Below, piece after piece: positions 23,656-32,235 of a stretch of DNA of 50,851 bases. Source of the DNA: JBBIRM01 sp037441765 (GTDB lineage: Bacteria; Desulfobacterota; BSN033; UBA1163); NCBI GenBank assembly GCA_037441765.1, contig JBBIRM010000007.1, forward strand, positions 1-50,851, in the 5' to 3' direction. The position numbers and the translations under genes are program-made. Numbering within the stretch: the stretch's first letter is position 1; every line of letters begins with the position of its first letter. The notes under the pieces are model-generated. The model was not told the DNA's origin, searched no databases, and saw nothing but the letters and a program-made list of their open reading frames with translations.

Positions 23656-24651
23656 ATGGTTCATTTAAAAACTGACATGGAGGATGAGATTCTTAAACTT
23701 CTTAAAAGCCATCCATCTGAGTTCATTTCAGGTGAAGAGATCAGCCATCAATTAAAAGTCACCCGGACAGCGGTTTGGAAAAAGATAAACCATCTTAGGA
23801 AGATGGGTTATGAGATAGAGGGAGAGACACACTCAGGGTATCGGCTCATTCGTTCTCCAGATCTGCTAACCCCTTCTGAGGTAAAACCACTCTTGAAGAC
23901 CAGGTGGATGGGAAAGATTATTCACTATTTTACAGAGATTGACTCAACCAATTCAAAGGCCTACCAATTGGCCGTGGAAGGGGCTGGGGAAGGAGAGGTG
24001 GTGGTTGCAGAATCACAAAGCCAGGGAAGGGGAAGATTGGGAAGGCAGTGGTTCTCTCCCCCTTATTTAAATCTTTATTTATCCGTCATCCTCAGGCCAC
24101 AGATTCCACCCCATAAAGCCTCCATATTGACGCTGATGGCTTCTGTAGCCACTGCAGAGGCAATTCAATCATCCTCAAGCCTTAAGCCATCGATCAAATG
24201 GCCCAATGACCTCATTCTTGGAGATAGGAAGGTGGCAGGACTTCTCAACGAGATCAATTCAGAAGCAGACCAGGTCCATTTCATCATTCTCGGAATAGGG
24301 GTCAATCTAAATATTGAGGCGAAGATGTTTCCGAAGGAGATTCGCAAAAAGGCAACCTCCTTAAGGATTGAAAGGGGAGAACCGATTTCAAGAAAAGAAT
24401 TTTTCCAAATTCTTTTACAAAAGTTGGAAAGTTGGTACTCTATTTTTTCCGATAAAGGAGATCTTGCCATTTTAAAAGCCTGGAGGGAATGGGCAAACCT
24501 TAAGGGCAGACTGGTTAAAGTAACTTCCTTTGGTAATGCTATAACAGGAAAGGCCATAGATATTGATTCAGACGGGGCCTTGATCTTAGAGACAAGTGAT
24601 GGGAAGCAGAGAAGGATCTTAGCAGGAGATGTGGAGTATTTTCGACGATAG
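23656..24651 (+). CDS. birA: biotin--[acetyl-CoA-carboxylase] ligase / biotin repressor
   Basis: Bifunctional BirA of about 331 residues. The N-terminal winged helix-turn-helix (ISGEEISHQLKVTRTAVWKKINHLRKMGYEIEG) would bind a biotin operator. The central ligase domain has DSTNSKA, the biotinyl-AMP loop SQSQGRGRLGRQWFSP, LSVILRPQ, KWPNDLILGDRKVAGLLNE and GIGVNLN. The C-terminal SH3-like domain (GRLVKVTSFGNAITGKAIDID) completes it. Presence of the HTH indicates autoregulation of biotin genes, none of which is in the window. Start is uncertain among TTG 23644, ATG 23656 and ATG 23677. It precedes coaX in the same direction, a common pairing. Confidence 0.94.
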   Translation: MVHLKTDMEDEILKLLKSHPSEFISGEEISHQLKVTRTAVWKKINHLRKMGYEIEGETHSGYRLIRSPDLLTPSEVKPLLKTRWMGKIIHYFTEIDSTNSKAYQLAVEGAGEGEVVVAESQSQGRGRLGRQWFSPPYLNLYLSVILRPQIPPHKASILTLMASVATAEAIQSSSSLKPSIKWPNDLILGDRKVAGLLNEINSEADQVHFIILGIGVNLNIEAKMFPKEIRKKATSLRIERGEPISRKEFFQILLQKLESWYSIFSDKGDLAILKAWREWANLKGRLVKVTSFGNAITGKAIDIDSDGALILETSDGKQRRILAGDVEYFRR

Positions 24652-24730
24652 AGAGTAGAAGGCGGAGGGTGAAAAAACAATTTACTACTTTCTACATTTT
24701 TCTCACCACTTTTCTGTTTGAGGAGGTCTT

Positions 24731-25513
24731 ATGCTACTTGTAATCGATGTAGGAAATACGAACACGGTTTTGGGGATTTACGACAGAGAGGTCTTGGTGG
24801 ATCACTGGAGGCTCGGCACCGAGAGGGAGAAGACCGCAGATGAATGGATGATTCTTTTTCGGGACCTCTTCAGATTTGATCAGATCGATATCCGAGAGGT
24901 CGAGGGGATGATTATTTCCTCAGTGGTCCCCCCGGTCCTGGATATGCTTCAGGAGATGGTTAAAAAGTATCTTCCCATCAAACCATTGATCGTAGGACCA
25001 GAGATTAAGACAGGGATGCCCATCTTCTATGATAACCCTTCAGAGGTGGGTGCAGACCGAATTGTCAATTCAGTGGCTGCCTATGAACGTTATAAGAGAA
25101 GCATCATCGTTGTAGATTTTGGAACAGCAACCACTTTTGACTATGTCTCTCCAAGAGGAGAATATATGGGAGGGGTGATTGCCCCAGGGATTGGAATCTC
25201 TTCAGAAGCCCTCTTCCAGAGGACATCTAAACTGCCCAGGGTTGAGATCGTTAGGCCCAAGGGGGTGATAGGGAAGAACACTATTCAAAGCATCCAATCA
25301 GGAATTTTCTTTGGATATGTGGGGTTGGTTGATGAGATTGTCAGGAGGATGAAGAGGGAAGTAAAATCCAATCCAAAGGTGATTGCCACAGGAGGGTTAG
25401 CACACCTGATCGCAGAGGAATCCGAGACCATTGAAGAGGTAAACGAATTTTTGACCCTTGAAGGATTAAGGATCATTTACGAAAGAAATCAGAAAAAAAT
25501 CAGGAAGAAATAG
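24731..25513 (+). CDS. coaX: type III pantothenate kinase
   Basis: Phosphorylates pantothenate in the first step of CoA synthesis; type III enzymes are insensitive to CoA feedback and need a monovalent cation. 260 residues of the ASKHA fold: LLVIDVGNTNTVLGIYD (phosphate 1), DNPSEVGADRIVNSVAA, VVDFGTATTFDYVSP (phosphate 2), GGVIAPGIGIS and VIATGGLAHLI (adenosine). GAGGAGG precedes the ATG at ideal distance. Encoded 79 bases after birA. Confidence 0.96.
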   Translation: MLLVIDVGNTNTVLGIYDREVLVDHWRLGTEREKTADEWMILFRDLFRFDQIDIREVEGMIISSVVPPVLDMLQEMVKKYLPIKPLIVGPEIKTGMPIFYDNPSEVGADRIVNSVAAYERYKRSIIVVDFGTATTFDYVSPRGEYMGGVIAPGIGISSEALFQRTSKLPRVEIVRPKGVIGKNTIQSIQSGIFFGYVGLVDEIVRRMKREVKSNPKVIATGGLAHLIAEESETIEEVNEFLTLEGLRIIYERNQKKIRKK

Positions 25514-25553
25514 AAACTTTTTACTAAATAAAATGATGGGAGTACTGCCTCGC

Positions 25554-26510
25554 TCATCTCTGGTTCTTATACCAGGAGACAAATCTCTCAATCCCCTCTT
25601 CTATCTTTACTCTGGGCTGGTAGCCAAGCATCCGTCTTGCCTTGTTGATGTCGGCATAGGTGATGGAGACATCTCCTGGTTGTGAGTCCAACATTTCAAT
25701 ATTTGCTTTCTTCCCGAAGGCCTCCTCAATAAGTTTGATCAACTCTAATAATGAGGTGGTTTGGGATTCTCCAAGATTATAAATCTCAAATCCCTTGTGG
25801 TGAGAGATGGCGGCCATGACCCCCTCAATCAGGTCATCGATATAGGTATAGTCTCTTCGAGAAGAGCCATCACCGTAGATTGGAATTACTTCACCCAGAT
25901 CAACTAATCGAGTGAATTTGTGAATTGCCATCTCAGGCCTCTGCCTGGGACCATAGGCTGTAAATATTCTTAGGCAAGCGATGTTCATTCCGTAAAGGTG
26001 ATGATAGGAATAACAGAGGAGTTCTCCTGCCCTTTTTGTTACTCCATAAGGAGAGATGGGGTGGATATTGAGATCATCTTCTGAAAAAGGAATTCTTTGG
26101 TTCTCTCCATAGACCGAGGAAGAGGAGGCAAAAATAAACTCTTTAATTCCAAACTCTTTACATACCTCTAAAAGGACGATCGTCCCACGGATATTTACAT
26201 CCTGGTAAAGAAGGGGATGCTCGATGGAGGGCCTCACCCCGGCCTTCGCTGCCAGGTGAACTACTAAGTCCACCTTATACTTTTTAAAGACCTCTTTAAG
26301 GTGTTCAGGATTACGGATATCTCCTGTGATCAATTCGAAAAGGTCAGGATAGGTTCCGGTCAATCCCTCGATATTTTTGATTTTGATATTGGGGTCATAG
26401 AAACTATCAAAATTATCCAGACAGATGACCCGAAAGCCCTCCGAAAGAAGTCTTCTACAGAGATGAGAGCCGATGAAACCTGCCCCTCCTGTTACTAAAA
26501 CCGTTTTCAT
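25554..26510 (-). CDS. NAD-dependent sugar-nucleotide epimerase (UDP-glucuronate/UDP-glucose 4-epimerase-like)
   Basis: 318-residue short-chain dehydrogenase-type epimerase. The Rossmann motif is VTGGAGFIGSHLC (residues 5-17), followed by HLAAKAGVRPSIEHP, the Ser triad region ASSSSVYGE, and the catalytic YGVTK. RIFTAYGPRQRPEMAIHKF and YTYIDDLIEGV are substrate-side motifs, and DSQPGDVSITYADINKAR near the C-terminus is characteristic of UDP-glucuronate 4-epimerase-like members. Likely role: supply of activated sugars for surface polysaccharide. Its ATG overlaps the stop of the upstream MFS gene (ATGA), so the two are translationally coupled, an unusual partnership. Confidence 0.88.
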   Translation of the reverse strand: MKTVLVTGGAGFIGSHLCRRLLSEGFRVICLDNFDSFYDPNIKIKNIEGLTGTYPDLFELITGDIRNPEHLKEVFKKYKVDLVVHLAAKAGVRPSIEHPLLYQDVNIRGTIVLLEVCKEFGIKEFIFASSSSVYGENQRIPFSEDDLNIHPISPYGVTKRAGELLCYSYHHLYGMNIACLRIFTAYGPRQRPEMAIHKFTRLVDLGEVIPIYGDGSSRRDYTYIDDLIEGVMAAISHHKGFEIYNLGESQTTSLLELIKLIEEAFGKKANIEMLDSQPGDVSITYADINKARRMLGYQPRVKIEEGIERFVSWYKNQR

Positions 26511-27688
26511 CTCTCAGCGACCATTTCCTCCTTTTTGGGAGGATATTTTATCAATAAACTGATTCCAAAGCCAATAAGTGGAAGAAAGAAAATCAATTTA
26601 AGAGTTATGGGAACACCAAAATGGTCTGCGATCATGCCAAGAAGTGTGACCCCTATGCCCCCTGTTCCAATGGCGAATCCAACCATCAGTCCTGAAGCGA
26701 CTCCCAAACGGTGGGGAAGAAGGGCTTGTGCCATCACCACGGTAACAGAAAATGTGGAGATCAGGGCCATTCCTGCAAGCCCGAGGGCGATAAATGCAAC
26801 CATGCCTTCAGTATTATAAAAGATGAGAAAGAGAGGAACAGGCAGAAACATTGTCATAGAGAGAAATTTCTTATGGCCCCACTGATCAGCAATGGGCGCA
26901 CCAATTAATGTCCCCAAAACCCCAGCCATCAGAAATGTGGATACAAGTTTTCCTGCATAGATTGGGTCCCCTTTAAGATAGTTAATATGATAGAAGGGAA
27001 TATAGGTCACCAGACCAAATTGGGTCCAGGATCTTGCAATGACGACACTTACGAGAAGGATAAGGGATACAAGATCCTTTTTCAGAATAGGTGTTTTACC
27101 CACCCCTTTCGTCTGGATGAAAGCAGAACGGACAGGAGTGGTAAGCCATGAGATAGAGGTCAGTAAAATCAAAGAGATTAAGATTCCAGGAATGACCATC
27201 CCTGCTGTTCCTTTTAGGTTAAAGGTGGTTACAAGGGTAAGGACCCAGATTGGACCCAGGGCAAGACCTAAATTACCTCCAACAGAGAAGATCGACATTC
27301 CTGTTGCTTTCTTCTCCCCAGTGAAAAAATGAGCGGTTTTAAAACCCTCGGGATGAAAACTCGCTACTCCAAAACCGCTCACAATGACACAGATGAGTAA
27401 GATATAGAAATTTGGAATTATCCCTGTGACAGCCATTCCCAAACAAGCGATCAATGGGGCAAGAGGAAGAAACCATCCAAGGGGGTGGCGGTCGGAGAAA
27501 TAGCCAAAGGCAGGTTGAATAACAGATGAGGTGAGGTTCCCAAATAACATCACCAATCCCGCAAGAGTATAGGAAAGATTTAGGGTTTCTTTAAAGAAGG
27601 GTAAAAGAGCAGGCAAGGCGCCCTGATTGAGGTCTGTAACCATATGCGCCAGGCTGAGTATCGCCAGCGCCTTTTTATTCATCTTCAT
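26507..27688 (-). CDS. MFS transporter, fosmidomycin-resistance (Fsr)-like
   Basis: 393-residue 12-helix major facilitator. The first helix region HMVTDLNQGALPALLPFFKE is characteristic of the Fsr-like subgroup (H-x3-D-x3-G-x2-P-x-LP). GYFSDRHPLGW is the A-like loop motif, and SFHPEGFKTAH follows helix 4 as in Fsr proteins. In E. coli, Fsr exports fosmidomycin, an inhibitor of the MEP pathway enzyme Dxr. Other members of this group export different drugs or metabolites, and overlap with a sugar-nucleotide epimerase gene here might point to a cell-surface-related substrate. ispD/ispF are about 11 kb away, which is not evidence of linkage. Substrate unknown. Confidence 0.82.
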   Translation of the reverse strand: MKMNKKALAILSLAHMVTDLNQGALPALLPFFKETLNLSYTLAGLVMLFGNLTSSVIQPAFGYFSDRHPLGWFLPLAPLIACLGMAVTGIIPNFYILLICVIVSGFGVASFHPEGFKTAHFFTGEKKATGMSIFSVGGNLGLALGPIWVLTLVTTFNLKGTAGMVIPGILISLILLTSISWLTTPVRSAFIQTKGVGKTPILKKDLVSLILLVSVVIARSWTQFGLVTYIPFYHINYLKGDPIYAGKLVSTFLMAGVLGTLIGAPIADQWGHKKFLSMTMFLPVPLFLIFYNTEGMVAFIALGLAGMALISTFSVTVVMAQALLPHRLGVASGLMVGFAIGTGGIGVTLLGMIADHFGVPITLKLIFFLPLIGFGISLLIKYPPKKEEMVAER

Positions 27689-28030
27689 TATTTTTATACC
27701 TTTTAGGAGTTAACATTATTATTGATCATAATGGGTTTGTCAAACCTGAATTAGTAAGTGAGGGTTTCAGGTTTGGGTAAAATTTAGTGGATTATCCAGG
27801 GATTATATATGCACAATTCAAATAATAGACATTTTTGGATTTTTTAGATATTATTATAAATCAAGGATTGAGGGATAAGTAAATATCTCAAATTCGATTG
27901 AACTTTATTATTCTTTTATCCTCGATTCCTTTTAAAAATTTTAAGGGTCTTAGTGGAAGTGATTGGGTAAAAATATCTTGAATATATGGAGATTGGCTTT
28001 ACGATTTTCTTCAAAAAGGGCAAACATAAA
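27689..28030. other. A+T-rich intergenic stretch without recognised gene
   Basis: Between the MFS gene start and the repeat block. Rich in A and T, with no coding frame that I can support. It should contain the MFS-epimerase promoter on the minus strand, but no convincing boxes were identified. Confidence 0.3.
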
Positions 28031-28063
28031 CCTCCCCCTTTGGAAAAGGGGGGCAAGGGGGGG
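28031..28063. repeat. REP-like palindrome, left of DUF559 remnant
   Basis: CCTCCCCCTTTGGAAAAGGGGG (28031 onward, 22 bases with partial symmetry) followed by GCAAGGGGGG. Same C-run/TTT...AAA/G-run pattern as the units at 19.8 kb. Confidence 0.55.
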
Positions 28064-28075
28064 TTTTAATAACAA

Positions 28076-28204
28076 ATGCTTCATTATGATAAAAAGTTGA
28101 AGGTTTTATCTCAGAATCTGAGAAAAAATATGACAGAGGCTGAGAAGATGCTGTGGTTTCGATTAAGGAAAAAGCAATTGAAGGGGTATTTATTTATGAT
28201 ATGA
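28076..28204 (+). pseudogene. truncated DUF559 (Vsr-like endonuclease) gene, N-terminal 42 codons
   Basis: The frame from ATG 28076 begins MLHYDKKLKVLSQNLRKN and goes on with MTEAEKMLWFRLRKKQLKGY, the conserved N-terminus of DUF559 proteins. Those proteins are normally about 115-120 residues and end in a Vsr-like endonuclease core. The frame stops at 28202-28204 just as the sequence meets a palindromic repeat, so the catalytic part is gone. It is a remnant, bracketed by REP-like units at 28031 and 28220. Confidence 0.75.
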
Positions 28205-28219
28205 CAAAATCTCCCCTGA

Positions 28220-28240
28220 CCCCTCTTTGCCAAAGAGGGG
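28220..28240. repeat. REP-like palindrome, right of DUF559 remnant
   Basis: CCCCTCTTTGCCAAAGAGGGG region: the arms CCCCTCTTTG and CAAAGAGGGG pair perfectly. It follows the premature end of the DUF559 frame by 15 bases. Confidence 0.65.
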
Positions 28241-28332
28241 AAAAAAGATAAATTTCCTTAATCTGAAGGAGAAAAAAGGCTAAAATAAAACACTCTCTTA
28301 CACGAAGAGCCGATTTTAATAATGGATGAGTT

Positions 28333-29112
28333 ATGAAGATTGCTATTTCTGGTAAAGGAGGGGTTGGAAAGACAACCCTTGCAGGGGTGATGGCAAGGAT
28401 ACTGGCATCTCAGGGGAGAAAAGTACTTGCAGTGGATGCAGATCCAGATTCAAATCTTTCCTCTGCCATTGGACTTCCTAAAGAATTGGCTGAAAAACTT
28501 TTACCAATTGCCTCTATGTCTTCTTTGATTGAAGAAAGAACAGGGGCAAAAAAGGGGACGTTTGGCTCCATATTCAAACTTAATCCCAAGGTGGACGATC
28601 TTCCTGAAGAGTTAGGAGTGAATTATCAGGGAGTTAAACTTCTCCTCCTCGGGTGCATCCCTCAGGGGGGTGGAGGTTGTTTCTGCCCAGAGAATGTTCT
28701 TCTCAAGAATCTGGTTCGCCATTTGCTTGTCCAGAGGGAGGAGGCCCTGATAATAGATATGGAGGCAGGGCTTGAGCACCTGGGAAGGGGCAGTACAGGT
28801 CATGTCGATGCCCTTATCGTGGTGGTGGAGCCCGGGCAGAGGGCAATCAATACAGCCAGGCAGATCAAGAAATTGGCTGAAGACTTAAATGTCAAAAAAA
28901 TCATGATAGTTGGGAATAAAGTCACCTCTCAAGAAGATAGAAGGATGATTGAGGAGAACCTTTCCGAATTTCCAATCCTGGGCCATATGAGTTTTAACCC
29001 CAAAATTCTTCAAGCAGATAGAGAAGGGAAATCTCCATATGAACTTGACCATAAAATTAGAGAAGAGGTGAAGGCTATTCTCGAAGAGTTAGAGAAAAAT
29101 CTAACGAAGTGA
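28333..29112 (+). CDS. cooC: CooC-type nickel-insertion ATPase (CO dehydrogenase maturation)
   Basis: 259-residue SIMIBI-class P-loop ATPase. The deviant Walker A is SGKGGVGKTTLAG at residues 6-18, then VDADPDSNLSSAIG, the Cys-x-Cys motif in GGGGCFCPENVLLKNL, which in CooC dimers binds the metal, and VIDMEAGLEHLGRG (switch II region). CooC proteins insert Ni into the C-cluster of CO dehydrogenase or CODH/acetyl-CoA synthase. This therefore implies a Wood-Ljungdahl-type or CO-oxidising enzyme in the genome, although none is encoded in the window. It is followed rightwards by plsC. Confidence 0.87.
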   Translation: MKIAISGKGGVGKTTLAGVMARILASQGRKVLAVDADPDSNLSSAIGLPKELAEKLLPIASMSSLIEERTGAKKGTFGSIFKLNPKVDDLPEELGVNYQGVKLLLLGCIPQGGGGCFCPENVLLKNLVRHLLVQREEALIIDMEAGLEHLGRGSTGHVDALIVVVEPGQRAINTARQIKKLAEDLNVKKIMIVGNKVTSQEDRRMIEENLSEFPILGHMSFNPKILQADREGKSPYELDHKIREEVKAILEELEKNLTK

Positions 29113-29216
29113 TTCGTCAATGGTGATTGGTAGATCATGAAGATAAATTCCCGAATCATGAGTCGCCTAAAAAACATGGAATTATGCTTCGAACAATCTT
29201 TGTTTGGTCTTGAATT

Positions 29217-29900
29217 GTGATGGCAACCCTGGCTCTGGGGTTTCTGGCATTTATCACCTATCCCTTTGATCGTAAGGGGAAGGTGGTTCATCTCTACGCA
29301 AGGCTCTGGGGGAAGGTTGCCCTCTTTGCCAACCGAGTAAAGGTCAGCTTAGAGGGACTGGAAAATTTAAAAGGGAAAGGACCTTATATTCTTATGTCGA
29401 ATCATCAGGGTTATTATGACATCTTTGCCCTTCTCTCCTCCCTCCCAATCCAGTTTAAATGGTTAGCGAAAAAGGAACTATTTTCTATTCCCTTTTTTGG
29501 TTGGACATTGGCCGCAGCAGGCTACATTCGTATCGACCGAGAAGGGACCCGTGAGACCGTGGAGGCCATGAATGAGGCAGTTAAAAAGATTCGAGATGGC
29601 TTATCGTTGGTTATATTTCCAGAAGGCTCAAGAAGCCCAGATGGTTCCATTCAGCCCTTTAAAAAAGGAGGTTTTACCCTCGCTATCAAATCAAAAGTCC
29701 CCATCGTCCCAATTGCTATTTCTGGAAGTCGAGAGATCATGCCTAAGGAGAGGTTGACTGCTTCTCCGGGAGAGATAAGAATCCGAGTAGGGGCTCCCAT
29801 TGAGATCCAGAACTACTCCATGAAGGATCGGAATATCCTCATGGAGAAAGTAAGGGAGAGCATCTTAGAAAATTTTCATCTCATTTCTAAGGGAGGGTGA
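29217..29900 (+). CDS. plsC: 1-acyl-sn-glycerol-3-phosphate acyltransferase
   Basis: Membrane-associated acyltransferase forming phosphatidic acid from lysophosphatidate. The HX4D catalytic motif is SNHQGYYDIF, motif II is AAAGYIRIDREG, motif III FPEGSRSPDG and motif IV VPIVPIAISGS. About 227 residues as written, near the family's usual 230-240. The start is odd: an upstream frame (ATG 29184) reads MLRTIFVWS, a normal PlsC N-terminus, then meets TGA (29211-29213) and continues IVMATLALGF. So either the gene now starts at GTG 29217/ATG 29220 with a shortened first helix, or a Trp codon became a stop. It overlaps the ftsK start region. Confidence 0.87.
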   Translation: MMATLALGFLAFITYPFDRKGKVVHLYARLWGKVALFANRVKVSLEGLENLKGKGPYILMSNHQGYYDIFALLSSLPIQFKWLAKKELFSIPFFGWTLAAAGYIRIDREGTRETVEAMNEAVKKIRDGLSLVIFPEGSRSPDGSIQPFKKGGFTLAIKSKVPIVPIAISGSREIMPKERLTASPGEIRIRVGAPIEIQNYSMKDRNILMEKVRESILENFHLISKGG

Positions 29901-32137
29901 TGAGAGGGAAGATGATAGAGGATTCAATTAAAGAAAGATTGAAATATGAGATCGGTGGAATTCTACTGGTGACCTTGGGGGTCTTCCTTTTTCTTAGCCT
30001 GGTCTCCTATAACCTGATGGACCCCTCCTTCTTTTCCTATACCTATCCGAAGGGAAAGGTGCAGAACTGGATGGGAATCGTTGGTGCCCATGTCTCAAGC
30101 CTCCTCTTCCAGGGATTTGGATTTGCCTCCTTTCTGATCCCCTTTGTCTTGGGTATATTCGCCATCAGTTTTATTTTTCGATGGGAGTGGAAATATATCT
30201 CATTGAAATTGATCGGTTGGGCGGTGATCCTATTTTCTACCTCCACTATTATGAGGTTGTGGCTTAAACCCATCCATCTCTACTCTCCTGATTTCCTGAT
30301 CGGAGGAATTTTTGGAGAGGTTTTTTCGAGACTCCTTGTCAGGTATTTTAACCTTCCTGGAGCCACAGTGATCCTTTTCGTTATTTTAATCCTCTCATTT
30401 GTATTAGGGACTGGAATATCCTTCATTTCAATCCTCAGGCGATTGGTCAGAGGAGTAAGCGGGGTCGTTCAAAGGATTTGGAGACTGAAGATGGTTCGGG
30501 AAGAACGGGCCAGGAGGGAGAAGAGGGTAAAAAAGCAGAAACTTGAAAGAGGAGAGATAAAAGAGACTACTCCCACAGTCGTTGAGATTTCCACTCCACC
30601 TCCCAAAAAAGTGGAACCTCCTCGTCAGGAGGTTTTTGAATTCATCGAACCGAAACATGTCTATCAACTCCCCCCCATCTCCTTATTGGAGGCAGAGGTA
30701 GAGAAGAAGGCCAAGATCGATCGGGACAGTCTGATAATGAACTCCCGAATCTTAGAGAAAAAACTTTTAGATTATGGTGTTGAGGGAAAGGTGGTCGAAG
30801 TCAGGCCTGGCCCTGTAATCACGGTCTATGAATTTGAACCTGCTCCTGGTGTCAAGGTCAGCGGAATCTTAAACCTGTGCGACGATCTCGCCCTGGCACT
30901 AAGTGCGCTTTCAATTAGGATTGTTGCTCCCATTCCTGGAAAGTCAGTGGTTGGGATTGAAGTCCCCAATGCCAATAGGGAGACGGTCTATCTCAAAGAG
31001 ATAATCGACACCGATGCCTTTCGATCCTCCAAATCGAAACTCTCCTTTGGATTGGGAAAGGATATTTCAGGGGAACCGTTTATCGTTGACCTCGCCCGAA
31101 TGCCGCACCTTTTGGTCGCTGGATCTACAGGTTCAGGCAAAAGCGTTTCCATCAACTCGATGATCTGTAGCATCCTCTTCAAGGCCACTCCAGATGAAGT
31201 GAAATTCCTCATGATCGATCCCAAGATGCTGGAGCTCTCCGATTATGAAGGCATTCCACATCTGCTTCTTCCCGTTGTCACTAATCCTAAGAAAGCGGCT
31301 GTCTCCCTGAAGTGGTTGGTAGATGAGATGGAAAGACGATATACGGTTCTGGCAGAAAAAGGGGTTCGAAATATTGAGGCCTATCATCAGAGGATGGAAA
31401 AGGAGCAGAGGGAGAAGGGAAAGGTTTATAAACGAAAGGGGGATATACTCGAGGAGGATATGGAGAAACCATTGGAGGAGATGGAGAAACTTCCCTATAT
31501 TGTTGTAGTGATCGATGAACTGGCTGATTTGATGATGATCTCTTCCAGGGAAGTTGAAGAATCTATTACAAGGCTTGCCCAGATGGCAAGGGCTGTAGGG
31601 ATTCATCTCATCCTGGCTACCCAACGTCCTTCCGTCGATGTGCTCACTGGGATTATTAAAGCAAACTTCCCGGCCAGGATCTCATTTCAGGTCACTTCCA
31701 AAGTCGACTCTCGCACGATCCTTGATACTATTGGTGCAGAACATCTCCTCGGGGCAGGCGATATGCTCTTTCTTCCTCCAGGCAGTTCAAAGATGATTAG
31801 GATCCATGGTGCATTTGTCTCGAGTTCAGAGATCAAAAGGATCGTAGAGTTTTTGAAAAAACAAGGAAAACCCTCCTATGATCCCTCCATCCTTCAGGAA
31901 GTGAAAAAGGAGAAGGAAGCGATGGGAGAGGACGATGAGTATGATGAAAAATACGATGAGGCAGTGGCCTTTGTGGCAGAAACCGGGCAGGCCTCCATTT
32001 CGCTCATTCAAAGACGCTTCAGGATTGGTTATAATAGGGCGGCCCGAATTATTGAGAAGATGGAGGAGGAAGGAGTGGTGGGACCTTCTGATGGGATTAA
32101 ACCGAGGGAAGTTTTAATCAAAAAGATTGAACCCTGA
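29900..32137 (+). CDS. ftsK: DNA translocase FtsK/SpoIIIE
   Basis: About 745 residues. Four to five N-terminal membrane helices (to about residue 170) anchor it at the division site. A short charged linker follows, then the motor: an alpha-beta region (YEFEPAPGVKVSGI), Walker A AGSTGSGKSVSIN, DPKMLELSDYEGIPHLL, Walker B YIVVVIDELADLMM, and ATQRPSVDVLTGIIKANFP. The C-terminal gamma winged-helix domain (EAVAFVAETGQASISLIQRRFRIGYNRAARIIE) reads KOPS-type polarity sequences. Role: chromosome dimer resolution and pumping during division. The start is ambiguous (GTG 29897, ATG 29900, ATG 29912) within AGGGAGGGTGATG, overlapping the plsC stop. Confidence 0.96.
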   Translation: MRGKMIEDSIKERLKYEIGGILLVTLGVFLFLSLVSYNLMDPSFFSYTYPKGKVQNWMGIVGAHVSSLLFQGFGFASFLIPFVLGIFAISFIFRWEWKYISLKLIGWAVILFSTSTIMRLWLKPIHLYSPDFLIGGIFGEVFSRLLVRYFNLPGATVILFVILILSFVLGTGISFISILRRLVRGVSGVVQRIWRLKMVREERARREKRVKKQKLERGEIKETTPTVVEISTPPPKKVEPPRQEVFEFIEPKHVYQLPPISLLEAEVEKKAKIDRDSLIMNSRILEKKLLDYGVEGKVVEVRPGPVITVYEFEPAPGVKVSGILNLCDDLALALSALSIRIVAPIPGKSVVGIEVPNANRETVYLKEIIDTDAFRSSKSKLSFGLGKDISGEPFIVDLARMPHLLVAGSTGSGKSVSINSMICSILFKATPDEVKFLMIDPKMLELSDYEGIPHLLLPVVTNPKKAAVSLKWLVDEMERRYTVLAEKGVRNIEAYHQRMEKEQREKGKVYKRKGDILEEDMEKPLEEMEKLPYIVVVIDELADLMMISSREVEESITRLAQMARAVGIHLILATQRPSVDVLTGIIKANFPARISFQVTSKVDSRTILDTIGAEHLLGAGDMLFLPPGSSKMIRIHGAFVSSSEIKRIVEFLKKQGKPSYDPSILQEVKKEKEAMGEDDEYDEKYDEAVAFVAETGQASISLIQRRFRIGYNRAARIIEKMEEEGVVGPSDGIKPREVLIKKIEP

Positions 32138-32235
32138 ACCATGAAAAATGGATGACGGAAATGGATGGGTAACCAGTGGTCAGTGGCCACTTGTTCGTTC
32201 AGGTTGACCATTCAAGAAAGGTGAGGTTAAGCAAG

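Noticed and set aside
29211..29213. TGA in plsC as a selenocysteine codon
   Set aside because: PlsC has no known selenocysteine site, the position is in a membrane helix where Trp is natural, and no SECIS-like hairpin is evident just downstream.
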